A stretch of DNA of 60,000 nucleotides from Liolophura sinensis (lineage: Eukaryota > Mollusca > Polyplacophora > Chitonida > Chitonidae), in the NCBI RefSeq assembly GCF_032854445.1, contig NC_088297.1, forward strand, positions 21,837,127 through 21,897,126. Direction: 5' to 3'. The position numbers were made by a program, and so were the translations under genes. The notes under the pieces were generated by a model. The model was not told where the DNA came from, searched no databases, and saw only the letters and a program-made list of their open reading frames with translations. How positions within the stretch are numbered: position 1 is the stretch's first letter; every line of letters begins with the position of its first letter. Shown one piece after another: positions 46,001-56,794 of the stretch.

Positions 46001-49000
46001 GAATCTGATGTAACCCATCACTGGATGGAAAAACTCAGGCAGCTAGACTGTGTGTTTGTCGACACTCGCCACATTTCACCACAGTCTGTTGCCTGTGAGT
46101 GTGATATCGACTGTTCTCCATACTTGTTCAAGCTGAGCGATGGTTATAGTCGACGTTATCCGAATACAATGAGTTTATTTGGTATCAAGAAACACTTCAG
46201 CAGTTCTGACTTACTGCATTATCTCCAAAAGTTCTATGAAGATCACAGAGAAAAAAGGCTGGACGCAAGATCAATGCGTCTTTTACACAACATGATTACA
46301 TTACTACTCGACTCGGTAAACGGTGAACATGGGCAGGTGAATGAGACTGGCAGTATGATGTTGCCAGATCAAACAGGAACGCTGCGTCCCACAGAGATGT
46401 TGTGCTTCGATGATTCTTCGTGGATTGAGGAATTGGCTGAATTGAACTATGTTCACGACAGTGTATCAGTAGAAACGGCCAAACGATTGGGTGTAAAGGG
46501 CAAACAAAACTGGTGTTTGTATCAGAATGCTGACGGGATTGAAGAGCTCTTTGGCCAAAAAGAAGAACTGACAAGTAGATTGAATGGAATTTTACAGGCT
46601 TACCCTTGTGATTTCACGCTATTGACAGAATTATTACAAAACGCTGATGACGCAGGGGCTACGGAAATACAGTTTATTAAAGACTGGAGGTTCCACAAAA
46701 GTGACAAGGCGTTTTCTGAAGCGTGGAAGGAACTTCATGGTCCCGCCTTATGTGTGTACAATAATGCTGACTTTACCGATGAAGATCTTAAAGGAATTCA
46801 AAGGTTGGGGAAGGGAAGCAAGACAAATGACCCTTTAAAAACTGGAAAATTTGGAGTTGGTTTCAATGTGGTGTATCATCTAACAGATGCCCCATCTTTT
46901 CTGATCAAGTCTCCAACCAAGCAAACATTATGCGCTCTGGACCCAAGTGGTAGTTATTTACCGAACTTACGACCCGGCCAGTCTGGCAAGAGATGGACCG
47001 ATTTGGATGTGCTTGGTGAGCGATTCCCGGATTCGGTTGCTTGTTACCCCGAAAGTGTTTTGAATCAAAACCAGGTCGGAACTCTTTTTAGACTGCCATT
47101 ACGAAACGGGAAGAGCGCACAACAATCATTGATTAAACCTGAAGAAATGACAGTTGAAGAATTAGAGAAACTACTCGAAGTATTTCAGAACGGCGCAAAG
47201 GAAGCCCTTTTGTTTACTGAAAGCGTAAACACTATCAAAATAATCAACGTAAATGGGAATGGTGAATTGGAAACTCAGTATGAAGTCAAAGCTCAACTGA
47301 GTTTAGAAAGTTTTTTAAAAAAACAAATGTACCTCTCAAAGCGCAAAGAATTAATACAGTCGGAAAAATCGCTTGAAAACATTGACATAACAAAGGTGCA
47401 ATACATTGTGGATTTAAATGATCACACTGGAAGAGAAAGCTGGTTTGTTAAGCAACAAATTGGATTTGAAAACCCGAAAGAAACCCCGGATGTGGTGAAG
47501 AAAGCATACAGTCAGAAAAAAGTCAACCTGCTGCCAACCGGAGGGGTAGCATTTCCACTGACACAGCCAGAGGGCCGTGTCTGTAAAGCATTTCGTGGTC
47601 TTCCCCTTCCAATACCTACGGGACTACCTGTACAACTTGAGGCAGACTTCGTATTGGATTACGAACATAGAAGCAGTCTATATCATTCACCTGTCTCAGA
47701 TGTTAACACTGAATGGAACAAAACTGTGATCGGGCATCTCCTGGCACCACTGTATGCTTCCGGGTTGTTAGATATGAGAGAAATGCTGTTCAGTAAGACG
47801 CCCAGCACGGCCAATAGCGTTGCTGTTCAAACATACCACGCCTTATTCCCTTCTATCAAAAAGGCCAGTGATGATTACTGGAAGCAAGTCTGTCAAGCCT
47901 TTTACCAAAGTCTTAGCCATTGTGCCAGCCGAGTGTTGTTGATAACAGATGAAAATCAGTCACCTGAGGGAAAGTTGGTTTCTGTACAAAAATGGCTTCC
48001 AGTGAATGGAAAAGAGAGTGAACACGGTTTCTTTAATACACTAAGTCGCCAATTCCCTCACCATGAAAATAATAAGCTGGCTAAGGTTGCAAGGTTGACA
48101 GCACTGCTAAAAAAACTTCACTTCAACATCACTGAAACACCTTTGGATGTTTATGAAAACTTTTACGAAGCAAAAGTCAATGTTAAAGAGGTACATCCGG
48201 ACGCAGTTGTTAGTTTCTTGCATACAGCCTCTGACTCCTCCCATTGTAAAGTGGGCAACGTACCATGTCCATTGCGAACGTCATTAATCAACAACGAAAA
48301 CAACTTACATGAGCTGTTGTCGTACTGCCATCGCTCCAGGCAACTGAAGCATTCTCTCGAAGGGCTACCGCTGCTTCTGACTTATGACGGAAATCTGCGG
48401 GTTTTCAGAGAGTCGCAGAAAGTGTTTGAATCAAAGCACCATGATATTCTTCCTCATTCACAATCTTGCTTTCTTAACTGGAATGTGGAAAAAATTCTTT
48501 CCTCAAATTTCGACTATCCAATTGTACGGTATGGTCAAGTTCGGCCGCTCCAGATTGCAGATTACGCCAGATGCCTGCCCATAGAGCTACCTCAAACAGT
48601 ATTTGGCTGTAATCAACCAGTCGAGTTCATTAATAAGACTTGGTTGAAGTCAGTCTGGGAGTTTTTGACGGAACAAGTTGCGAAAGTTGAAAAGAAGAAA
48701 AGTCCACATAAACTCACCGCAGATCAAATTTTAGAGCACCTACAAGACATTTTGATGTGGTCTCTGATACCCGTCACAACCACTTACCGTGGTGTAAACA
48801 GCTCTTACCTTTTACCCATCAGTTTTGCCGAACAGATATTCACAAGCAACGGCTGGGTAATTGAAGATCATCTTCGTGAAATGGGAGTTTATTTTTACGT
48901 CCCATTCGATGAGAACAAGGAGCTGCCATCAAGGCTTTTAGTTTCTTGCAGTGATCCAGGAAAGGTTCTGATTGGCTTAACCAAAGCTTTAGAGTCTTCA

Positions 49001-52000
49001 CGCGATACTGTTCATGTCACTTCCCTTACAAATGACCAGTGTGAGGACATTCTGGGTTATTTCTCAAAAAAAAAGCAGATAGACCAGTTGAGTAAGATCC
49101 CAGGGAACAAAGTCATGTTAAAACGACTGCCTTTTTATGTGACAGTTAACAATCATGCTGTCAAGGTAGAAGACGCTCGGGCCATAGTCTTACCAGACTC
49201 AATACCCTCCGTGGGAATGTTGACATGGTCTAAGAAGGAATCATTGGTGTTGTTAAAAGAAAACAAGAGCCTCGCGCACTTGTACAAATATTTGGAACTT
49301 CACATCTACCAGGATGTGGATTTCTACAGCAGGTACCTTTTCCCATTATTTGAACTCCTCGACGAGGAGGCAAGGATCGTTCATTTGGAGTTCGTTCGAG
49401 ATAGGCTAGTTCCCATAACCAAACGTGATCCCAAGTCCAAATTTCGCCAAGCTCTCCAAAAGCTACCGTTCATCCCAAGAAACATGAAACTAGAAAAAGC
49501 CTCTAGTTTTTATGATCGGGAACATCATCTATTTAAGGTTATGCTGAGTGAGGGCTATTTTGTACCTGAGACATTTTGGTGTGAAGAATGGCGAGATATG
49601 TTAATTATGGCTGGCCTTACAAACACGGTGACTTGTGACAAGTTCGTGGGGTTGGCTAAGCAATTAGAGGCAAACGGACGCTGCAGCGGTAACCTGACAA
49701 AGATTGCTGGACAATCCCAACATTTGATAGAAAATTTGTACAAGGAACAAGAATGTGATGAGAGGCTATTGGAAAGAATTCGAGACATTAAGTTTCTTGT
49801 GTCCTGTCCTATCGCTGAGGAGCTTCAGGCGTTTGTATCACTTAAGAGGTATGAGCCGATGATTTGTTTCAACGGGTCAATTTTGCCAGAATATCAAGAC
49901 CTGGTATTTACAACATCTGACGTGCTTAGTTATTCCTTCGACAAGATATGTACAAATTTAAAAATTCTAGGTATTAAGTCTTCTCCAACACCACAGGATG
50001 TTGTTCAAAATCTGCAGAATATCCTGAAAAGGATGGAACAACTGCAACAGGATGGACTAGAATTCGTTACGGACAAGCTGTTTAAAATCGTCCGTGAAAC
50101 GTTTAAATTCCTTCAAAGTGAAAATTTAAGTGAGGACCTCAGAGAACGACTTCGTCACTCACCGTGCGTAGTGATTCAAGACCACCAATGTTTTGTCAAG
50201 CCTCAGCAAGTTGTTGTGGAGCTGAAATCACAAAAACAGATTGTTCCATACCTTTTCGCTCTCCCTAAAACCCTTGGACCTTTCCTAGAATTGCTGCAGT
50301 CCATTGGCGTTTCCGAATCTCCGTCTCCACAACATTACGAAAAAGTTCTCGCTCAGATAAGAGAAAGTTATCAAGACGGAGATCTTAAACCTGGCGAGGC
50401 AGAGGCGGCACGTATGGCCACCAGAGGTTTATATGAGGGTCTGATCACGAAAAATGACTATGTTCCGACCGATCTACTCTATCTACCTGCCCAGAAAGGG
50501 GATTCAACTGTCATCTGGAATTCTAGCGAAGTGGTGATTTCCGATAACCCAGTCCTCAAGACAAAAGCAAGAGACGTACTTGACTTTGTATATTTGGTAG
50601 ATTTTAATGATCAGGATGCAGATGAACCAAACTTTGACAAGATGAAATTTTGGGAAAGGCTTCCTGACAGCCACAAACCACAGCTTCTGTCAAATTTGGT
50701 GGAGGAAAAGTTGACGCATTCCTGTGAGTCACTGTATCGACAGTCGGAGACTAGATGTCAGGCGTTGAAAGCTATGGTGTCCTCGCCCGAAGTTCAAAGG
50801 GGAGTTGTCAAGTTGATTAACCACTTTGCACCTAATGACAGCAATATAGAAAGCCGCTCGATCATTGATAAGATACAAAGACTTATTTCATCAGTGAGGA
50901 TATTTTGTTTACCACAAGTTATAACATGTCTGGTGCACCAAGGTAACATTGTTCCCGGTACAGAAAGCTACTCACTTTCGCGACACTGCGAAGTCGTGGA
51001 AACTGGGGATATGGACGAGTTGCATATTATTTTGAAGGAAGGAATCCTTGAGGATGCTAGCAAGAGTTTGCATGAAATATGCCTAAGTCTCTGTAGTAAA
51101 ATGCCAAATGTACCTAACGAAGTAATACTGCATATACACCAACTCTTATCATTGGCACACGGACGACAACCAATCTCAGACTATCTAAATGAGCAGCGAA
51201 TCTGTGAAGACTGGACAGATGAGCAGCTTGGAGGAGCTTCAGCCATGTCATCTCCAGGGAACTACATTCCAGTCTCTCTCCATGGCTCGCTGGATCAAAG
51301 TTTCCTCACGCTAACACCCGGTCAATGCGTCGCGTATGAATGTAGTGACCCAGTGCTGTCCGGAGAAGATGGCGATGCTGTTTACCGCTATGCGACTGTT
51401 CTGGAGGAAGTTGGGAAGCGAGCAGACAGTTGGAAAAAAGACTACAAGATAGACATCGGTGACACCCTCACTGTACCTACTACTGACCTCTATGCGTTTC
51501 ACACGAGATCACCCGTCTGCTCAGAGGAAGCAGCAATTTCCATCGGAAGTACTACCTCTGCAGGTGCTGACAGAAAGCAAGAGAGCAAGTCCTTACAAGA
51601 GGTAGAAACCGAAATTTACCAGATTCTTAAGGAGGCATGGGAGATAAATAAGACAGTGAGGAATAAAGTCTTGAAGAGGCTCCTTCTTAAGTGGTACCCC
51701 GATGCAAATTCTGAACTCAAAGACTTCCGAACCAAAGTCACTGAATATATACATGACTTGGTAAAACAATTTGAGAGCAAAGAGAAAGTGTTTGATGATG
51801 ATGTTGATAACCGTGTTGATAAGGATGATACCAATACTCATGATGACATATTGAATCCACAAGCAGGTGTGTCTGGGCGTTGTGACATGTACGAAAGTAT
51901 TTCAGCCAGGGGGAGGGCGTACTGGAAGGAGCATGGAGAGTTGACTAGGGCTGATGAACTCTGGTTACACCCTAATCCTCAGCCGTCAGAAGGTCGCCGC

Positions 52001-53277
52001 TGGCTCCGTCAGGCACAGGCCGACTTTAAAGCCGTCGGAAATGACGAGAATGGTCACCCTCCATCGCCTGCCTGGGCGTGCTTTAAATGTTTGCAGGTGA
52101 GGCCCCTAACTTTTTTCTGTGTTTACTTATTTATTTTGTATTTATTTTGTATGGTGTTTCATGTCACACTCAGAAGTATATTACATAAAGGCGGTCAAGT
52201 AGATGGGTAGAGGAAAGGAGATCCCACGTATTTAAAGCGGTGGTATATGAAGACAAATTTCTGGACTCTTAAGTTTAGAAGTTCACTTTTTGCAAAGGTC
52301 AATATATTCGGATAGCCAGTGAGGCCTCCTATGGTCACTTGGTGGCGTCCTCTCCGGTCCTACCTGGAAGGTCTTCAGCAACCTGCGGATGATCGTGTGT
52401 TTTGATCGGGTTCTGCCCGGCTTCCCCTCACATTATAATACTTACCGTCGTCGTATAACTGAAACATTACAGAGTAAAACACCAGTCAGATAAATAAATA
52501 AATAAATAAATATCACCACTTGACCGATGCTTGACCGTACTCAAGAAAGTTTCACTTACACGACGACATTGGGGTTCATGAGCGAGTGAAATGATTTAAG
52601 ATTGAAGCGAAAAGAATACAGGGAAACGACTATTGGTATGCTATATTTTAAATTTAGATCAAAAGTTTAATTTAAAGTTTTGAATTTCGATTACTGAAAA
52701 AATTGGTATGTTTCTTTCTCTGATATTGGGCTTATAATGTAAAGAATCTTCGTGTTACACTCAAAGCGCCATGTAAATGAGCTATGATGAAGTCACCGAG
52801 TTTAAAATTACTTTAGGAAACTAGCTTATGAGTATCCATTTGTCTTCGCGATACCAGTGATCATAACAAAAATACTATGGAATATTTCATATTCTTATTT
52901 AATTCCTATGATTTTTGTTTGTACTGTTACTAGGCTGAAGCCATAATCTTGAAAAGTTATTCCTCATTTTACAGGCTGCGGAAAAGGCATTAAAAGCTGC
53001 ATTGCTCGCCAAAAATGCTAACGACAGCGCCAGATCAAGCCATTATTTGGAAGAAATAGCAGGCAGACTTGACAACAAAACCTTATATCGACTGGCCAGG
53101 GATCTGGAGGATACGTTAGGTAGGAAAGGGCACTTGGCAACAAGGTATCCAGACATGTTGAGGGCCGGTGAAATTCCGTCAGAATTCTATAAAATGGACA
53201 AAGTGATCCAAACGAAGCAACTCTGTAGAGAGATGTTGGCTGTGATCGAGCCTATTCTGCAAACTTCTAACGTTTAG
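33987..53277 (+). CDS. Sacsin-like protein (whole gene, 7 coding exons)
   Basis: Spliced model: 33987-34097, 35056-35163, 36884-37031, 38751-40198, 43821-43959, 44436-52096, 52975-53277, about 3,305 residues. Sacsin is a giant cytosolic co-chaperone whose repeats carry an Hsp90-like (GHKL) ATP-binding fold. Domains seen: repeat 1 ATPase ([10 protein letters not shown] at 38-47, GLGF near 110), repeat 2 ATPase ([10 protein letters not shown] from 1383, then GVGF), a J-like helix with YPD at 3072-3074, and a HEPN domain from about 3170 to the end. Human sacsin is about 4,580 residues with three repeats plus an N-terminal ubiquitin-like domain; here there are two repeats and no ubiquitin-like domain. 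Introns carry SINEs and minisatellites. An acceptor (TTTGCAG at 33960-33966) before the ATG implies an upstream exon, probably 5' UTR; extra N-terminal coding is not excluded. Orthology to SACS versus a sacsin-like paralogue cannot be settled. Confidence 0.88.
34098..35055 (+). other. Sacsin-like intron 1
   Basis: Contains a diverged repeat of about 56 bp (34640-34960) whose units share 'attataatcataacgtttcc' and 'agtgtatcttttggagaagg'. Nothing else recognised. Confidence 0.5.
35056..35163 (+). CDS. Sacsin-like gene, exon 2 (ATP-binding N-box)
   Basis: Acceptor TTTTTCAG, donor CAG|GTTAGA, 36 codons, phase 0 at both ends. It encodes [20 protein letters not shown], the GHKL N-box with Glu, Asn and Asp (residues 38, 42 and 45 of the model) in the positions used for ATP and magnesium binding in Hsp90-type ATPases. 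Confidence 0.88.
36156..36430 (-). repeat. SINE family 1, young full-length copy in intron 2
   Basis: Complete element on the minus strand: T run, then 'gattggtgttttacgccgta' through to 'gactgagccacggaggcccc'. It is flanked by a perfect 12-bp target-site duplication, ACTGTGGTTTGA (36144-36155 and 36431-36442). The perfect duplication and long A tail mark it as the freshest copy here. Confidence 0.95.
36618..36755 (+). repeat. SINE family 1, 5'-truncated, intron 2
   Basis: 'ctccagcaacttgcggatag' to 'acggcgtaaaacaccaatca', ending about 130 bp before exon 3. Confidence 0.8.
36884..37031 (+). CDS. Sacsin-like gene, exon 3 (ATP lid and GxGF)
   Basis: Acceptor GACTCAG, donor CAG|GTACAC, exit phase 1. 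It encodes [20 protein letters not shown], then the lid and [14 protein letters not shown]. The junction to exon 4 makes Asp, giving FHITDFP as in sacsin repeats. Confidence 0.88.
37035..37285. repeat. AT-rich minisatellite in intron 3
   Basis: 'gtatcgttatcatttccata' and 'taacag' recur with a period of about 26-27 bp, beginning directly after the exon 3 donor. Confidence 0.85.
37286..38750 (+). other. Remainder of sacsin-like intron 3
   Basis: No exon or repeat family recognised, apart from AAAT runs near 38630-38665 just before exon 4. Confidence 0.4.
38751..40198 (+). CDS. Sacsin-like gene, exon 4 (rest of repeat-1 ATPase)
   Basis: The acceptor is TTGCAG|AT at 38750/38751, not the nearby CCCCAG at 38760: only the former keeps frame and gives [20 protein letters not shown]. 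Later motifs include GTVFRFPLR and [20 protein letters not shown], both typical of the ATPase module of sacsin repeats. Donor GAA|GTAAGT, phase 0. The frame ahead of Met 38864 is open and conserved, so that Met is internal. Confidence 0.9.
40240..41270. repeat. 25-bp minisatellite in intron 4, about 41 units
   Basis: Units of the type 'aataaccctagtcacatagg' + 'tcaac', with variants cacagg, tatatg and 'aatcat'. Spacing is 25 bp (40815 to 40840). The array begins about 45 bp after the exon 4 donor. Confidence 0.97.
41310..42165. repeat. 78-bp tandem repeat in intron 4, about 11 units
   Basis: Units contain 'aaggtaagtggtgtaagtgc', 'gcttcccctttgtaactg' and 'gacatgcaaggtttgtctta', 78-79 bp apart. 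Degenerate units continue after the nested SINE (42416-42720). Minus-strand frames of about 66 codons are translations of the repeat. Confidence 0.93.
42168..42415 (-). repeat. SINE family 1 nested in the 78-bp array
   Basis: 'gattggtgctttacgccgtc' to 'ggcgagaggctcctgggtca' in minus orientation, preceded by a plus-strand head scrap 'ggcctcctaggctcagttgg'. It interrupts one repeat unit. Confidence 0.8.
43195..43378 (+). repeat. SINE family 1, 5'-truncated, intron 4
   Basis: 'cactgtgagttcaagtccag' to 'acggcgtaaaacaccaatca' and an AAAT tail. Confidence 0.8.
43821..43959 (+). CDS. Sacsin-like gene, exon 5
   Basis: Acceptor CCACGCAG, donor CAG|GTAAGA, 139 nt. It encodes [20 protein letters not shown] and [10 protein letters not shown], matching the 'LFPGLE--FL' block that follows the ATPase part in sacsin repeats. 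Phase 0 in, phase 1 out. Confidence 0.85.
43960..44435 (+). other. Sacsin-like intron 5
   Basis: Contains an A run (44049-44065), a dispersed-repeat copy (44085-44330), an AAT microsatellite (44313-44338) and a short SINE-like tail 'ggcgttaaacaacaatcaaa'. Confidence 0.45.
44436..52096 (+). CDS. Sacsin-like gene, exon 6 (7.66-kb giant exon)
   Basis: Acceptor TTATAG, donor CAG|GTGAGG, 7,661 nt without a stop. It holds the end of repeat 1, all of repeat 2 ([17 protein letters not shown] from 46625; [18 protein letters not shown]), the long helical remainder, the post-repeat block with [14 protein letters not shown], the J-like segment [13 protein letters not shown] and the first HEPN helix [12 protein letters not shown] giant exon is also typical of vertebrate SACS. 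The frame runs on past the donor into a reversed SINE scrap to 52210; the next exon shows the donor is used. 44447, where a longest-frame scan would begin, is TTG and not a start. Confidence 0.92.
52097..52974 (+). other. Sacsin-like intron 6 with SINE scraps
   Basis: Holds a reversed SINE family 1 tail (about 52120-52200), a plus-strand 5'-truncated copy (about 52318-52510, ending in AAAT units) and a short reversed scrap (52520-52570). Confidence 0.6.
52975..53277 (+). CDS. Sacsin-like gene, last exon (HEPN domain)
   Basis: Acceptor TTTTACAG, 100 codons plus stop TAG. It continues ACFKCLQ from exon 6 with [14 protein letters not shown], the helix pair typical of the HEPN domain that ends sacsin and binds nucleotides. 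I find no R-x4-6-H motif, so RNase activity of the type seen in other HEPN proteins is not expected. Confidence 0.9.
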   Translation, partial: AAEKALKAALLAKNANDSARSSHYLEEIAGRLDNKTLYRLARDLEDTLGRKGHLATRYPDMLRAGEIPSEFYKMDKVIQTKQLCREMLAVIEPILQTSNV

Positions 53278-53562
53278 AAAACTTGATATCGGTTTTAGTC
53301 AGCTTGTCGACACCTCATCCGCCACCCCTCTATGATTTGCCCAATATGAACTTTGTACTGGTTACGACCTTTCTTATGAGCAGTGTATTCATGTACGCAT
53401 TTGCATTCCAGTAGATATATATGTATGTATTGGAATGTAGGTATTTATATAGGACTCATTCAGTAAGCTGTCGGATATTGAATGATGATTTCTAATATGT
53501 TATAATTGTACTCATGTTTTAATTGTACTTACGTATACAGACGACACAGAATATAAACATTT

Positions 53563-53623
<61 letters not shown>

Positions 53624-54680
53624 TTATGGTTAGCTATCAACATTTCCTTTACACGTACATGAACATTTATATTTGAAACTTCGTAAGCCTATGTTAAATG
53701 GGATATTTTTATCTTGAAATTTGTTATACATATGTGTGTGTATTGTTAATATGAAATATGCGCATTTCTTTAACGTATAAATGCATGAACTGTTCGTATT
53801 TTAAACTTTGTAATACTAAATTTATTGGTTGACTTTTGTTATTACAATTATAAATAGATAGAATAGATAGAGAGATAGTTTGACTTATACATGCTTTAAA
53901 TTACTTATCAGACCCAACAAACATACATCTGTCGGACTTTTCACGTTTTGGATCGGTTTAATGGCATTTGCTTTAATTTGTTGTAATATTGAATACTTAC
54001 AATTTTGCTTGTGCGGAATATTTGTATTAATACAGGTGTGAGCCTCCGGCGTTAAAGGCTTCTGCATATGAGGGTTATTTCCCTTTAATGGAAGCCAACA
54101 TCGCCATACATTCAAATAAGAATTTCATTATTCAAAACTGTATATACTGCTTTACTGTATATGCGGATTTTCAGATTTTTTTTTCTTATTTTAGATCAGA
54201 CGTCTATTTGCTATGTGAAAAACCGAATAGAATACATTTAAAACTTTGAGTAGTACTTAAACGATATGTATAAGTGTGCCAAAGAGTCTTAAAATATATG
54301 TGCTTAAGTTTTATCGGACATTTATGTATTTTCTCAAGTGTCTTCGGATATATACCCAAGAGTATTACACATGTATCGTATATACTTTGTCTAGTGCCTT
54401 ATGTGATGTGCTGTGTGATGTATGCCTCCAGGTGTCTTGACGTACATGTCGATTTTTCCAAATGTTTTATACAGGTGCACGTATATATGACCAATTGTTA
54501 TTAGGTATGTAAGCTTGACTAAGTGTCATGGAATATATTTCTCTGATATAGGGTAGCTGTTTTCAAGTGCCGTGGATTATATATGCGCAAGTGCTACGTG
54601 TGGAATATATATTCTCCAAGTGCTTTGTATAACATATGTACATGAGTTCCATGAAAATATTTACCTACTAATGATAAATC
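53278..54680. other. 3' flank of the sacsin-like gene
   Basis: AT-rich, probably the 3' UTR at its start. It contains a (TA)n tract. No further exon seen. Confidence 0.4.
53569..53621. repeat. (TA)n microsatellite
   Basis: About 26 TA units, about 290 bp after the sacsin-like stop codon. Confidence 0.95.
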
Positions 54681-54684
54681 TGCC

Positions 54685-54840
54685 CACGTGTTTTGGGTAA
54701 TACGCGCCCACGTATATTAGGATGTATCTGCCCATGTGTTTTGGGTAATACGTGCCCACGTATATTAGGATGTATCTGCGCACGTGTTTTGGGTAATATG
54801 CGCCCACGCATATTGGGGTATATGTGCCCACGTGTCTTGA
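54685..54840. repeat. 48-bp tandem repeat, three and a half units
   Basis: 'acgtgttttgggtaatacgc' + 'gcccacgtatattaggatgt' recurs at 54685, 54733 and about 54782. Confidence 0.85.
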
Positions 54841-55289
54841 CGTTATGAAAAGTGGACAAACTCACTTTCTGGACTGGATATCTTTTTTTTATCTCTCTAT
54901 CTTTCTTTCTTAACTAATTGTTTAACTTAGTGTACACCTGTAAGGTGTACAAACGACTATTTACCAGAAATAAAACTACTTTCACTGCTGACTGTTTCTA
55001 TGTGCATTTCTTATTGATTTGTTTTAAAGTTTTAAGTTTTTGTGATCCTTCAGCTAAAGTTCGAAACCAACTTTCGAATGCTTGTCTGTGGCTTCTCTCT
55101 AGATATTTGTCACGTACTTGGCAAAAGTAACAAAAATACAATGCTCCCAGTGGCCCATTCCACAGAGCAATTTTCTGCCTTTTCAAAAATGTGGCCCAAT
55201 AATGATCGGCTGTGGCTTTGCGTCGGGAGATTTTCTCGATACCTTGACATGTACGGTAACGTCCCTTCGACCCTGCCAGAGATTCTTGA

Positions 55290-56670
55290 CACGTTGACCA
55301 TATTTATTTAAAAGAGATTTATTCTCGTTGTAAAACTGAAGGAACTTAGAGAGAAGGTACTGGACTGAATAACCTTGAAACACCAGTTTTTGCATTAAGC
55401 AGTAATAACTTGTGATGTTAATTGAAATCCAGAGGTTCACACAAAATCTCACAGCTGATGCAAGGCGAGATATGTACACGCCCTATGCAGGACATATAGG
55501 TATATTATCAACCAGGTAAGGATAATTTACAATGTCAGAACTGAAACTGTCGTATAGTCTTTGTACAAATACAGCTTCAGATACATGTATAATATACCAT
55601 CTGGAGAGCTTTCTTGAAATCCAGCGAAGATATAAATCTTTTCTACAGTGTTGTTTAAAGCTAACAGATCATCAATATACCGTTTAAATTAATAATTTGT
55701 CGCTCTCATGCGATTGCAAGTACAGGTAAGCCAAAAGCAAACTTTGTACTCATCGATTGTTGATATATATAATGAGAAATTTAAGAGACTCGATGAACAA
55801 CGAAACGTGTCATGAATAGTAACTCTTGTATGTAGTGAAACTGGTGAAGGCTTTGTTGCCTTTGACGTTTCAAATGTTGCGGTGACCGTGTTTTTTTTTT
55901 TGACAAGATCGAAGTAATTAGTGATGATTCAACATTGATAACACTTGAATAGATGGGTCACACCTGAAATTCAGCTTAGGTAAGAACATAACCTGGACGT
56001 ACCTATCTCTCACACCAGTTGTATCCCTTTAACTAAGTCATTGTAAGGAATGGTAGCATAGCGAGTGAAGATATCCCATGTGGATATGTGCTTATACTGT
56101 AGGTGTTTAAGTTCTTCATTGGGACATTTAGCGTTTTTAAGTATGGTGCACTGGTGTTTTTTCCCCCAAATTGCTGTAACTCTGTAACGCAGTGGCTTCG
56201 TTACGAGAGTATATACACATTTGGTGGTATATATTCTTGACTAGGCAACAAAGCGAGGAATGTACGTGTATTTACACATATTTGGAATCCAGTAAAGTTG
56301 TGCTCTTTCGGTGTGAGGGGAAGGTACGGATATTCTCCTCTGTTTGAGATAGGACTGGTGTTTTTAAATAGTTCCTCCAGAGTATAGGTCGTTATGAAAT
56401 ATGTTGATATTGTGGCAGTTATTGTAGTGATATTGAGCTCTTCTACACGAACTTCAGAGTACATGTAATAATTCAGGCAAACAAATATAATATAGTTAGG
56501 ATCTATGTCCGCAGGAGCGATAACGTATTTTCTCTGAAGGTCATCAAGTACCTGTTGCATGGTAGGATCCTTCAGAACTTGTTTGGCTGTTTCATGAACG
56601 TTAGTACTGACATGGTGGATTCCATACACAACATGTTTCTTTACTAGCTCAAACCAGGCGTCAAGGACTG
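55290..56670 (-). pseudogene. Decayed reverse transcriptase, Penelope-like type
   Basis: Minus-strand pieces in the correct order: an N-terminal block (56201-56670) with YVIAPADIDPNYIIFVCLNY, then YLPLTPKEHNF; the polymerase core motif RYIDDLLALNN (YIDD at 55668-55679); then VNYPYLVDNIPICPA, a TAG stop and GVYISRLASAVRFC; finally QKLVFQGYSVQYLLSKFLQF and LLNKYG (55290-55479). These blocks follow an animal retroelement RT family with 'VPADKA-NNI' and 'YIDDVLSLNN' signatures; I call it Penelope-like with caution. Frameshifts, a large gap before YIDD and the stop show that it is dead. Confidence 0.65.
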
Positions 56671-56674
56671 ATGA

Positions 56675-56794
56675 CTAGATGCCTTTAGTTTCAGTTTTTA
56701 ACTTTTAACTTTTAACTTCAAAATAGAACATGTGAACTAATTGTAATTTGCAGTTACAAATTACAACTTGCAACTTCTAACTAAAGGCATCTAT
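56675..56794. repeat. Short foldback (MITE-like) element
   Basis: Inverted arms CTAGATGCCTTTAGTT (56675-56690) and AACTAAAGGCATCTAT (56779-56794) match at 15 of 16 positions. The interior has 'ttttaacttttaac' repeats. Confidence 0.6.

Noticed and set aside
44447-52210. Giant frame taken as a stand-alone gene of 2,587 residues
   Set aside because: The first codon is TTG, not ATG. The frame is entered through the acceptor at 44435 in phase with exon 5, and the last 38 codons lie past a GTGAGG donor in a reversed SINE scrap.
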